A DNA stretch of 64,000 nt, taken from Sva-07 sp963829585 (lineage in GTDB: Bacteria; Actinomycetota; Acidimicrobiia; Acidimicrobiales; Ilumatobacteraceae). The notes under the pieces are model-generated. The model was given only the letters and a program-made list of their open reading frames with translations, was not told the DNA's origin and made no database searches. This document shows, piece after piece, positions 35,879 to 43,980 of this stretch (position 1 is the first letter of the stretch; each line of letters starts with the position of its first letter). The stretch lies in the NCBI GenBank assembly GCA_963829585.1, contig CAWHJD010000021.1, positions 372,001-436,000 of the forward strand, written 5' to 3'. The translations under genes were made by a program, and so were the position numbers.

Positions 35879-37074
35879 TCACTGGCGTTCGAGCAGGTAG
35901 GCGACGAGTTCGTCGATCTGGTCTTCACTGAGGGCGAGGTTCGGCATACCGCGTGATCAAGCCGTCGGTCGCTTCGAGCTTCGTCGGATCAGCGTACATC
36001 GGCTTCTTGGCCGGCGCATTTCGCAACCACTCGCGCAGTTCCACCGAGTTGAGGCAGTCGGGGGTGACACCCTTCAGATACTCCTCGCCGACCGTCTCGG
36101 GCGGAGCGTCCCAGACCCTGGGGCGGCACTCGGGTGACAGCAGGTTGAACGCCGCACCCGCGAAGGTGTTGCGGGTCATGAGGTGCGTCAGGTTCGGTGC
36201 GGCACCCGAATACACCGAGAGATCCGGTCGTGAGACGATCGGAGCGCCATCGGCATCCTCGAGACCGTTCACCTGGTGGCACCGGGCGCACTGGGAGATG
36301 TACGTCTGCTCGCCGGCCGCGGCGAGGGTGCCCGCGGCAGGTGACTCGTAGGGCTTGATCTGGTTGAGCTTCCACGCCTCGAAGTCCTCGGGGGTCAGGG
36401 CGATGACCTCCATGCGCATGTTGGCGTGCGACAGGCCACAGAACTCGGTGCACTGACCGGCGTAGATGCCGGGCTCGTCGGCCTCGATGCGGTTGGTGTG
36501 CACGCGCCCGGGCACCATGTCGCGCTTGCCGTTCAGTCGGGGGATCCACCACGAGTGGATGACGTCGCGGCTCGTGCCACGAACGAGCACCGGCGTGCCG
36601 ATCGGGATGACCATCTGGCCGGACGTGACGATCGGTTCGTCGATGCCGGCGCCGCAGCCCTCCTGTGTGGGGTAGTCGATCTCCCACCACCACTGCTGGC
36701 CGGTGACGTTGATCACGCACTCGGTGTCGGACGTGTCGTTCAGCGCCATGATCGTGCCGACCGTGGGAATGGCGACACCGATCAGGATGAGTGCGGGGAT
36801 GATCGTGAGGATGATCTCGAGCGTCGGCTTGCCGTGCACCTGATCGGGAATGGCCTGGCCGCGGTCGCGGAACTTCACCACGATGATGGCGATGAAGACC
36901 ATCACGATCACGCCGATGACACCGGCGATGATGAACACCGGCACCGACAGGTCGTAGATCGACTGGGCGTTCGGGTCCGGCCGGCTGGAACATGTCCTGC
37001 GGGGCGTCCTCGGCGCAGCCCGCAACGACGAGAGCGAGGCCGAGCGCAGCGGCGATTCGGACACGACGATTCAT
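35879..37074 (-). CDS. ctaC: Cytochrome c oxidase subunit II with fused cytochrome c domain, frame broken twice
   Basis: caa3-type subunit II, about 397 residues when bridged. It has a lipoprotein signal (RIAAALGLALVVAGC), two helices, then a CuA cupredoxin domain with CTEFCGLSHANMRM (both Cys, His, Met). A C-terminal cytochrome c follows, with heme site CARCH and likely axial Met in GMPNLALSEDQ. Two single-base insertions break the frame. One is near 36978 (CAGCCGGCCGGACC on the coding strand) between QPA and PDPNAQS. The other is near 35950, just before GMPNL. The frame-corrected C terminus is ALSEDQIDELVAYLLERQ. Accepts electrons from cytochrome c or the bc complex for CtaD. Confidence 0.92.
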
Positions 37075-37127
37075 TGGGCTGACGGTAGCCGAGGATTCCA
37101 ACGCAGTCCTTTTCGATCGGGGGTTAC

Positions 37128-38273
37128 TCACGGCACAATCAGATTCAGTCGGGCCGACTCGACACCGGGCACGAAGAAGGAGTACCCGTCGGGCGACGTG
37201 ATGCTGGGGAGTGCCACGTTCACCGTGATGTTCTGGGTGCCGCCGTCGTCGACGAGCGTGGTGCACGCCAGCACCGGCACCTCTTCGCTCGTGCCCTCCT
37301 CGACCACTGTTCCGAGGCTGACGGACAAGCGACGGGCTTCAGCCGACTCGTTCCGGAAGAGGATGTTGTTCGGGTTCGAACGGGGCAGGGTGATGCCCTG
37401 CGCCCCTGTCGGGCTGGGCCCGTTCAGGTCGTAGGTGAGCTCTCCATCGGCGCCGAGCGTGATCGTGGCCGCGACTGCCGCGGCGGCCGCAACCGACTGT
37501 GATGCGTTCTCGTCGGCTTCGAACTCCTCCGGACTGGTGCAGATGTCGACGCCCTCCTCGTTGAGACCAGACGTGGTCTCGTGCGGGTGGATGTCTCGCT
37601 CTCCGCTGAGTCCGGCGGCAGCTCCGCCGGCGATCAGACCGAGCGCCCCCACGCCGATCACGACTGCTGCCGCCTTCGAGGGGACACGCGGGCGGTAGGC
37701 GAAGAAGAACGCCAGGGCGATGATGATCGAGCCCAGCACTGCGAACGCGATGACCGTGTTCGTCTTCGACAGGAAGAGCATCACTCGGCTGAAGGCGTAG
37801 ATGACCACACCGATGCCGATCGCGGCGGCCAGCGGGAACTCCAGGGGATTGGCGATCCGGTCGCGTACCTCGGCATTGTGGTGCGGGTCGGCCGAAGCTC
37901 GCTGCGCCCACGCCTCGGCAGTCCACTCGGCGCCGGAGACGAGGAGCAGCACGATGCCGATGATGAACACGGCCTGATAGGTGACCAGACCGACCGCCAG
38001 GACGGCAGCGCCGAAGGCGAAGGCGAAGGGCCACACACTGTTCGCCGGTGCCGGAACCGCAGCAGGTGCCGTGTCGATCGAGGCGATCTCGTCGGCCCAG
38101 TAGTTGTTGTCGCGGGTGAACAGGTTGACGCCGGCGAGGAACCACAACGCGACCGCCGCCGAGCCGAGGCCGATCGTTCCCATGATGCCGTCTTGCGTGA
38201 CGCCGTAGGCGATCGCCGAGAGCGTGGCGAGAACGGCGGCGCCGATGAGGAATTTCGATCCGGTGGTGAACAT
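37128..38273 (-). CDS. Seven-helix oxidase-operon protein with CtaF-like N terminus and external beta domain
   Basis: Protein of 381 residues. The first two helices (KFLIGAAVLATLSAIAYGV, then a GTIGLGSAAVALWFLAGV segment) recall actinobacterial oxidase subunit IV (CtaF). Five more helices follow up to about residue 225. The last ~150 residues form a beta-rich extracytoplasmic domain (ITLGADGELTYDLNG ... NNILFRNESAEARRLSVSLG ... YSFFVPGVESARLNLIVP) that resembles a cupredoxin sandwich. It lacks His/Cys/Met copper ligands. It lies between the degenerate subunit III and ctaC. Role inferred: structural partner of the ligandless oxidase paralogues. Confidence 0.6.
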   Translation of the reverse strand: MFTTGSKFLIGAAVLATLSAIAYGVTQDGIMGTIGLGSAAVALWFLAGVNLFTRDNNYWADEIASIDTAPAAVPAPANSVWPFAFAFGAAVLAVGLVTYQAVFIIGIVLLLVSGAEWTAEAWAQRASADPHHNAEVRDRIANPLEFPLAAAIGIGVVIYAFSRVMLFLSKTNTVIAFAVLGSIIIALAFFFAYRPRVPSKAAAVVIGVGALGLIAGGAAAGLSGERDIHPHETTSGLNEEGVDICTSPEEFEADENASQSVAAAAAVAATITLGADGELTYDLNGPSPTGAQGITLPRSNPNNILFRNESAEARRLSVSLGTVVEEGTSEEVPVLACTTLVDDGGTQNITVNVALPSITSPDGYSFFVPGVESARLNLIVP

Positions 38274-38281
38274 TCAGCGGC

Positions 38282-38860
38282 TCACTTGGTGACGTAGACG
38301 AGGAACCAGATACCGGCGTAGATCGCCGACATGGCGTACCAGTACAGGGCGTGGGCGGTCAGGAGTTCGCGGTCGGCGCTGCGACCGCCGATGAACCGGA
38401 ATGCGGCAACCGTCGTGAACAGCAGCCCGACGATCATCAGGACCATGAAGAAGCCGGTGATGGCGTAGAACATCGCCGCGTACGTGCCGTCGGCGATGCC
38501 GAGCTCCATCTGCGTGTAGACGAATGCCTGTGCGTTGATCACGAGCAGGCCGACCAGGAACGTGCAGCCGAGCGCGAGGATCGTGTGGCCACGGTCGTCG
38601 TGTCTGGCGCTGTAGACAGCCCACTGGCCGAACACGCAGATGCCGATGAAGGCCAGCAGCATGACGTTCGTGGGCACTTCGGGAACGGTGACGCCGTCGG
38701 GCAGCCACGAGCCCTGCATGTCGATGGCCTCTCGACGCTGCACCGCCCAGACGGCGAGCATGCTGCCGGTCATCATGACGGCGGCCGTCACGGCGAGTGC
38801 CACGCCGACGAGGATCTGCCGTTGGGGGGCCGGCGGGGCGGCAGCTGGCAGGGCGTACAT
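38282..38860 (-). CDS. Degenerate subunit III paralogue
   Basis: COX3-like protein of 192 residues with five helices, clearly related to subunit III by ITGFFMVLMIVGLLF and the C-terminal YWYAMSAIYAGIWFLVY. The signature residues of true subunit III are lost. The in-membrane Glu region reads ALAVTAAVMMTG, TGFHGVHV has become TGFFMVLM, and YWHFVD has become YWYAMS. The frame is intact. Start and stop of neighbours overlap (TGATG), so it is translationally coupled to the ligandless subunit I gene. Confidence 0.8.
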   Translation of the reverse strand: MYALPAAAPPAPQRQILVGVALAVTAAVMMTGSMLAVWAVQRREAIDMQGSWLPDGVTVPEVPTNVMLLAFIGICVFGQWAVYSARHDDRGHTILALGCTFLVGLLVINAQAFVYTQMELGIADGTYAAMFYAITGFFMVLMIVGLLFTTVAAFRFIGGRSADRELLTAHALYWYAMSAIYAGIWFLVYVTK

Positions 38861-40527
38861 CAGGAGTCGCTCCCGTTGGTCGGGGCCGCAGTGGCGGCTC
38901 GCAGGTCGAGCATCGGCTCGGCGGAGTGGATGATCGGCACGTCGACGAAATTGTCACGGGGTGCCGGTGACGTGGTGGCCCATTCGATCGTCTGGCCGTC
39001 CCACGGGTCGTCGCCCACCTCGTCGTGTCGTCCGACGAGCGAAGTGAGCATCAGCAGGACGAAGGCCAGCGCGGTGACGACCATCAGCCCGTGGCCGACG
39101 AGGCTGAGGATGTTCCAGATCTGCAGGTCGCTGTCGTCGTAGGCGACACCCGCCGGTTGGTCGAGAAGTCCGGCGATGTAGAGCGGGAAGGTGGCGAGGA
39201 TCGTGGCGGCGACTCCGAGGAATGCCAGGGCGATCGCACCGGTGTCGTGGAGTTTGCGGCCCCACAGCTTGGGCGCCCAGTGCACGAGCGCTCCCATCGC
39301 GCCGAGGGCAGCCCCGTAGACGACGTAGACGAGCGAGGCCTCTTCGAACACGGTGCCCTGGACGCCTGCGTCGTCGATGGCGTAGAGCATGTTGCCGAGC
39401 ATGCCGACGAACACCATGCCGAACGCGAAGAAGCCGAAGAACACCGCGGGGCTGATCTTGACCCTCATGCCCTCCGTGGGCCGGGCGATCTGCAGTGCGA
39501 CGAGCAGGACGAGCAGGACCCCGAGGATCGGCAGCCCGTTGAAGATGACGTACGGCACCAGATCGCGGGCCTTCTCGTCGAGGTTGTCGGTGCTCAGCTG
39601 GCTGCCTGCCCACGGCAGGTTCTGGATGTTCTGCTGGGTGATCGCGCCGAGGGCGGCGACACCGACCAGCGCCAGGCCGGTGAACATGACGCCACGAGCC
39701 GGGGTGCGTTTGCCGAACGTGATCGGGAAGATCTCGACCAGCATGCCGATCGCCGGGATCGCGAACAGGAACGTCGCCGGCTGCGTGAAGATCCAGCCGA
39801 CCCAGTCGAGGATGCCCTCGTTGCCGCCGAACCCGGTACGGGCATTGCGATGGTCGATGAAGAGGTACACCAGGGTCCCGACCAGGACCGGCATCACGAG
39901 GACGATGCCGAGGTTGAACACGAGCGCCGACCAGCTCGATGGCGAGATGCGCCGCATGGTCATGCCAGGGGCACGTGTGGTCAGGATCGTCGTGACGACC
40001 GAGCCCGCCGACGAGATGAGTCCGATGGCCATGAGGCCGAGGCCGACGATGAAGAGGTCGACCATGTCGCTGTCGCCACCCAGCGTGCCGCCGTTGTTCA
40101 CGAGGGCGACGACGGTGATGATCGCACCGCCGAGCCACATCCAGAAGCCTGCGAACGCGAGGCGGGGGAAGGCGATCGAACGTGCGCCGACCTGCAACGG
40201 GACGAACGCGACGCCCATGGCCATCGCCAGCGGCAGCAGCACGGCGAACACCAGTCCGACGCGCTGCGCATCGAGCAGCTGCGGAATGATCTCGACATCG
40301 AGGGTCGTGTCGGCGCCGTCGAGTCGTTCGATCGCCACCAGCACGTTGACCACGACGATCGCCAGGAGCCCCACGAGCCCGGAGAAGAAGTAGTGCCGAC
40401 CGATCACCTTGTGGTCGGTGGAGGTGAAGACGCCGACGAATCGGTCGAGCCAGCTGGGGCTGTCGGCGTCGACGGACGCGCTCGACACGGCTGCGACGAC
40501 GTCTGGACTGGATTCGATGGTGGTCAT
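38860..40527 (-). CDS. Ligandless subunit I paralogue of cytochrome oxidase
   Basis: Intact 555-residue membrane protein. Homology to CtaD is clear over its length: STDHKVIGRHYFFSG, VPLQVGARSIAFPRL, TTRAPGMTMRRIS, VHWAPKLWGRKL and DPWDGQTIEWATTSPAPRDNF. Yet every metal ligand is replaced: heme a His by Gln88 (DAQRVGLVF), CuB His and Tyr by Gln249 and Phe253 (FTQPATF), the CuB His pair by Gln298-Gln299 (ITQQNI), and the HxH of helix X by non-His residues (EEASLVY). It cannot bind hemes or CuB in the known way. Operon position beside ctaB and ctaC suggests a non-catalytic role in assembly or regulation of the oxidase. First described here only as far as I know. Confidence 0.88.
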   Translation of the reverse strand: MTTIESSPDVVAAVSSASVDADSPSWLDRFVGVFTSTDHKVIGRHYFFSGLVGLLAIVVVNVLVAIERLDGADTTLDVEIIPQLLDAQRVGLVFAVLLPLAMAMGVAFVPLQVGARSIAFPRLAFAGFWMWLGGAIITVVALVNNGGTLGGDSDMVDLFIVGLGLMAIGLISSAGSVVTTILTTRAPGMTMRRISPSSWSALVFNLGIVLVMPVLVGTLVYLFIDHRNARTGFGGNEGILDWVGWIFTQPATFLFAIPAIGMLVEIFPITFGKRTPARGVMFTGLALVGVAALGAITQQNIQNLPWAGSQLSTDNLDEKARDLVPYVIFNGLPILGVLLVLLVALQIARPTEGMRVKISPAVFFGFFAFGMVFVGMLGNMLYAIDDAGVQGTVFEEASLVYVVYGAALGAMGALVHWAPKLWGRKLHDTGAIALAFLGVAATILATFPLYIAGLLDQPAGVAYDDSDLQIWNILSLVGHGLMVVTALAFVLLMLTSLVGRHDEVGDDPWDGQTIEWATTSPAPRDNFVDVPIIHSAEPMLDLRAATAAPTNGSDS

Positions 40528-40648
40528 ACGGGGTGGGTACTCACTTGTCTGACTTCGAAACGTGGCACGGCACGACGGCCGAGACTACTTGCAACCGACC
40601 CATGCGCCGGAAATCCTCGCAGGGTGCACCTGGGTGATCGCGGATCGA

Positions 40649-41596
40649 TCACCAGCCGTACTGCACGAACACGTCGAGCATCATCGAGCCGAACAGCACG
40701 GTCACATACGTGATGGAGAAGCCGAACAACCGCATACTGGCCGCCGGGGTGGGGTTTCGGCGCAACAGGATCGTCCCGCCGATGAACATGGCGCCGAGCA
40801 CGGCTGCCGTGACGCCGTAGATCCAACCGAGTTCGGCGACCGGGATCAGCACGAGCGTGGTGACCGCGAGGGCCACCGTGTACCAGATCATCTGGCGCAC
40901 GACGTCTTCGATGGGCGCCACGGACGGCAGCATGGGCACATCGGCGGCGCGGTAGTCGTCGGCGTACTTCACGGCGAGCGCCCAGAAGTGCGGGGGCGTC
41001 CACAGGAACATCGCGACGAAGAGCACCACCGGTGTCCACGACAACGAATCCTGCACGGCGGCCCAGCCGACGAGTACGGGAACGGCGCCGGCAGCTCCGC
41101 CGATCACGATGTTCTGGCGGCTCGTGCGCTTGAGCCAGAGCGTGTAGACCCCGACGTAGAACGCCGCGGCGCTGAACGCGAGCACTGCCGAGAGCAGGTT
41201 GGCCCCGGCCCAGAGCACGGCGAAGGCCAACACCTGCAGTGCCAGGGCGAACACGAGCGCGTTGCGTGCGGAGATGATCCCGGTGACGAGCGGCCGGCCG
41301 GCCGTGCGCTGCATCAGGGCGTCGATGTCGCGATCGACGTACATGTTGATCGCATTGGCGCTGCCCGCGGCGAGCGTGCCACCGAGGAGCGTGACCGCCA
41401 CGAGCGACCATGCGGGCCACCCCTGTTCGGCGAGCACCATCGTGGGGACGGTCGTGATGAGCAGCAGTTCGATGATCCGCGGCTTGGTCAGCGCGACGTA
41501 CGCACCGATCACGGTGGTCGGGGTGCGACGGCTGCCGTGTGCGATACCGCCCGGCGCCAGCCGGGACGGGACGAGGGGGCGACTGCCGACGGCCAT
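40649..41596 (-). CDS. ctaB: Protoheme IX farnesyltransferase (heme O synthase)
   Basis: UbiA-family prenyltransferase, 315 residues, eight or nine helices. Motifs: ALTKPRIIELLLITTVPTM, NAINMYVDRDIDALMQRT (first Asp-rich site) and YADDYRAADVPMLPSV (second Asp-rich site). It adds a farnesyl group to heme B, a step to heme A for CtaD. ATG at 41596 begins MAVGSRPLVPSR. About 120 bases separate it from the next oxidase gene; nothing else is seen there. Divergent from clpS across a long hairpin. Confidence 0.94.
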   Translation of the reverse strand: MAVGSRPLVPSRLAPGGIAHGSRRTPTTVIGAYVALTKPRIIELLLITTVPTMVLAEQGWPAWSLVAVTLLGGTLAAGSANAINMYVDRDIDALMQRTAGRPLVTGIISARNALVFALALQVLAFAVLWAGANLLSAVLAFSAAAFYVGVYTLWLKRTSRQNIVIGGAAGAVPVLVGWAAVQDSLSWTPVVLFVAMFLWTPPHFWALAVKYADDYRAADVPMLPSVAPIEDVVRQMIWYTVALAVTTLVLIPVAELGWIYGVTAAVLGAMFIGGTILLRRNPTPAASMRLFGFSITYVTVLFGSMMLDVFVQYGW

Positions 41597-41670
41597 GACC
41601 GACTCATCGTAGGGCGGCGGGTCCCGAGTGGCCAACGCAGGATCACAGACCGACCTCACCTCCCGCCCCG

Positions 41671-41717
41671 AAGCGATGAGCGAAGCGACCGGATACGGGG
41701 CGCTTCGCTCATCGCTT
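41671..41717. repeat. 17-bp perfect inverted repeat between ctaB and clpS
   Basis: AAGCGATGAGCGAAGCG at 41671-41687 and its exact complement at 41701-41717 surround a 13-base loop. The element sits in a divergent intergenic region, between two gene starts, where a terminator would not be expected. It ends 27 bases before the clpS start. Confidence 0.7.
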
Positions 41718-41744
41718 GCGGGTTGGAGACGGCAGACTGGTGCC

Positions 41745-42050
41745 GTGCCGACGAAGCTGGAGCCCACGGAGGTGATCGATCCCGACCTCGACGACCTCGT
41801 GATGATCGATCGTCCGTGGATCGTGCTGGTGTGGAACGACCCGGTGAACCTCATGAGCTACGTCACCTACGTCTTCCAGAAGCTGTTCGGGTACTCCAAG
41901 GAGAAGGCGACCGAGCTGATGCTCGACGTGCACGAGAAGGGCCGGGCCGTGGTGGCGTCGTGCGGACGCGAAGAGGCCGAGATGCACGTGTTCCGGCTCC
42001 ACGAGCACAGCCTGTGGGCCACCATGGAACAAGATGGCACTCCGTCGTAA
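41745..42050 (+). CDS. clpS: ATP-dependent Clp protease adaptor ClpS
   Basis: ClpS of 101 residues. Motifs: VLVWNDPVNLMSYVTYVFQKLFG (N-degron pocket with conserved Asn/Asp/Met) and MLDVHEKGRAVV. It delivers N-degron substrates to the ClpA/ClpC-ClpP protease. GTG start at 41745 without a clear Shine-Dalgarno. Its end overlaps the start of the DUF2017 gene by 17 bases, the usual actinobacterial pairing. Confidence 0.93.
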   Translation: MPTKLEPTEVIDPDLDDLVMIDRPWIVLVWNDPVNLMSYVTYVFQKLFGYSKEKATELMLDVHEKGRAVVASCGREEAEMHVFRLHEHSLWATMEQDGTPS

Positions 42051-42519
42051 GTTCGTCCCGCCGGTGCAGGCGGTCAAGGACGGTTGGCGGATCAATCTCG
42101 ACGTCGAAGAACGCGAGTTGCTCGTCCGGCTGATGGACGAACTCGAGGCGTTGCTGACCGGCGCCGACGACAACGCGCTGCTCCTGCGGCTCTTCCCCGT
42201 GGCGTACCCCGAGGACGACGAGAAGGAGGCCGAGTACCAGCGCCTCATGCGTGAGGAGTTGGTGACGAGCCGTCTCTCGGCACTCGAGTCGGTGAGAGCA
42301 GCGCTCGCACCGGAACGGACCGAGCTGCTCTCGGAGGGTGAGACCATCGCCTTCCTGCAGTCGACCAACGCGATTCGCCTGGTGTTGGGCACCATGCTCG
42401 GCATCACCGACGACGAGTCGGCCGACGACGCCGACGACGGCCACACGCCCGAGCACCAGCTGTACGACTTCCTCAGCTGGATCCTCGAGTGGACCGTTCG
42501 GTCCCTCTCCCCCGACTGA
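42034..42519 (+). CDS. DUF2017 family protein
   Basis: 161 residues, soluble and mostly helical. Family-like features: VNLDVEERELLVRLMDELEALL-type helix near the N terminus, LFPVAYPEDDEKEAEYQRL, and the C-terminal QLYDFLSWILEWTVRSL. DUF2017 genes habitually follow clpS in actinobacteria; the function is unknown, probably tied to proteolysis. About 220 bases after it, before the pilus cluster, hold no recognised feature apart from a likely promoter region. Confidence 0.85.
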   Translation: MALRRKFVPPVQAVKDGWRINLDVEERELLVRLMDELEALLTGADDNALLLRLFPVAYPEDDEKEAEYQRLMREELVTSRLSALESVRAALAPERTELLSEGETIAFLQSTNAIRLVLGTMLGITDDESADDADDGHTPEHQLYDFLSWILEWTVRSLSPD

Positions 42520-42738
42520 GCCACTCGGCACTGAACCACTCCCTGCAATGAGTCCGGGCGCGCACGGGTCGCGCCGAAACTCATCGGTCGTGTTCCGCTC
42601 GGGCGATCGGGGCGCCCACTGCCGGGCATGGGATCCGACCGCCGGCCGACGGCCGCGAGTTCCGCTGTGAAATCGACACTCCGAGGCGCACTATTGTCCG
42701 GACTTCGCATTCCACATGGCGGCGGGAAGGGGAAGCGG

Positions 42739-43333
42739 GTGGGGGTTGCGGTTCGAGTTCCCGATCGGGCGAGCGCTCGATCGTTGCGGATCCGGGGCGG
42801 ACCGCTCGGCGCGCAGTTCGCGCCCGGGGCGATTCTGGTCACCGTGACCGTCGCGCTCACGGCGGTGTTCGTCTCCCGCGACGCATGGCAGAGTGCGGCG
42901 GCATTGGGAGTGGCGGCGATGACGCCCGCAGCCATCATCGACATCCGTGAGCGTCGGCTCCCCGACCGGTGGGTCGCGTTCTCCGCCGGCGTCTTCGCAA
43001 CCACCACCTGGGCCGTGTGGATCTCCGGCCACTCCGTCGACGTGTCCTCCTTGTTCCTGGGAGCAGCGGTCATGGGCGGTCCGATCCTCGCACTGCACCT
43101 CGTGTCACCCGGGTCGATGGGATTCGGTGACGTCAAGGCAGCCGCTCGTCCTGGGCGCTGCCGTCGGTGCCGTCGACTGGCAGCTGGCGGTCGTCGCTCT
43201 GACCTTGGCAACGGGACTCGCCGCAGCAATCGGCATCGTCGGTCGCATGCGAACGATCCCGCTCGGACCGTTCCTGGTGCTGGGCTCGGCGACCGCTCTG
43301 GCGGCCGGCACGTTCACGGGAACAGCATCATGA
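42739..43333 (+). CDS. Prepilin peptidase of the Tad/Flp system (CpaA/TadV-like), frame broken
   Basis: A24-type aspartic peptidase, about 197 residues. Catalytic Asp in AAIIDIRERRLPDRWV and in GFGDVKA, with six or so hydrophobic helices. After GFGDVKAA one extra base (GCAGCCGCTCG near 43142) shifts the frame. Bridged, it continues LVLGAAVGAVDWQLAVVALTL to a stop at 43333. It cleaves and may methylate the Flp-type prepilin. GTG 42739 is chosen for its AAGGGGAAG Shine-Dalgarno; an upstream start is possible. Overlaps the cpaB start. Confidence 0.8.
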
Positions 43334-43980
43334 CGGACGCCCGGGTGCCGCCGGCCCCCGGTTCGGCAGGGCGCGGATTCCAGCCGGTGTCACGCCGCCG
43401 CAATCGCATAGCGCTCGGCGTGCTCCTCGCCGCGATTGCCATCGGCGGAAATCTCTTCATCTATGGCGCTATCGACGGTTCGGAGCCGGCGATCCAGGTG
43501 GTCCGTGACGTACCGGCCGGCGAACAGCTGACGGCCGACATGCTGCGAACCGTCGATGTCGATGCCGACTCCACGGTCAACCTCGTGGCCGGCGAACGGC
43601 TCGACTCGCTGGTGGGCTCCTACGCGAAGGTCCGACTCGTCTCGGGGTCCCTCGTCACCGCCGAATCACTCCAGCCGAGCCCCCTCGTCAGCGCCGGCAG
43701 TTCGGTCGTGGCCATCCAGGTCGGCGAAGGGACACTGCCGATCGGCGTGCGGGAGCGGGCGGCGATCACCTTGGTGATTCCCGGCGACACCGGGCCGACC
43801 TCGATCGACGCCCGGGTCGTCGGGCTGCCCGTGGCAACGGGTTCGGTGCTCGGCGTCGAATCGCTCTCCGTCGAGGTCGACGCGGACGATGCCGCCACGG
43901 TGGCGGCGGCCGACGACGTCCGCGTGGTCCTGGTGGAGCCGAGCGATGATCCCGCCGCCCGAGCGGACGACGAGCCGTGA
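43330..43980 (+). CDS. cpaB: CpaB/RcpC-like pilus assembly protein (SAF domain)
   Basis: 216 residues. One N-terminal membrane helix (RIALGVLLAAIAIGGNLFIYG), then a SAF domain (VVRDVPAGEQLTADMLRTVDV ... GSYAKVRLVSGSLVTAESL). A beta-rich C-terminal region ends VRVVLVEPSDDPAARAD. CpaB/RcpC proteins sit in the envelope and support secretion/assembly of Tad pili. ATGA overlap with the upstream gene and 4-base overlap with the next. Confidence 0.82.
   Translation: MTDARVPPAPGSAGRGFQPVSRRRNRIALGVLLAAIAIGGNLFIYGAIDGSEPAIQVVRDVPAGEQLTADMLRTVDVDADSTVNLVAGERLDSLVGSYAKVRLVSGSLVTAESLQPSPLVSAGSSVVAIQVGEGTLPIGVRERAAITLVIPGDTGPTSIDARVVGLPVATGSVLGVESLSVEVDADDAATVAAADDVRVVLVEPSDDPAARADDEP

Noticed and set aside
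34077..35900. Very long open frame antisense to ctaD
   Set aside because: Charged, His/Glu/Arg-rich translation with no domain; it is the GC-driven shadow of a certain gene.
39025..40713. Long plus-strand open frame opposite the ligandless subunit I gene
   Set aside because: Same shadow effect; low-complexity Asp/Arg/Glu sequence and no start signal.
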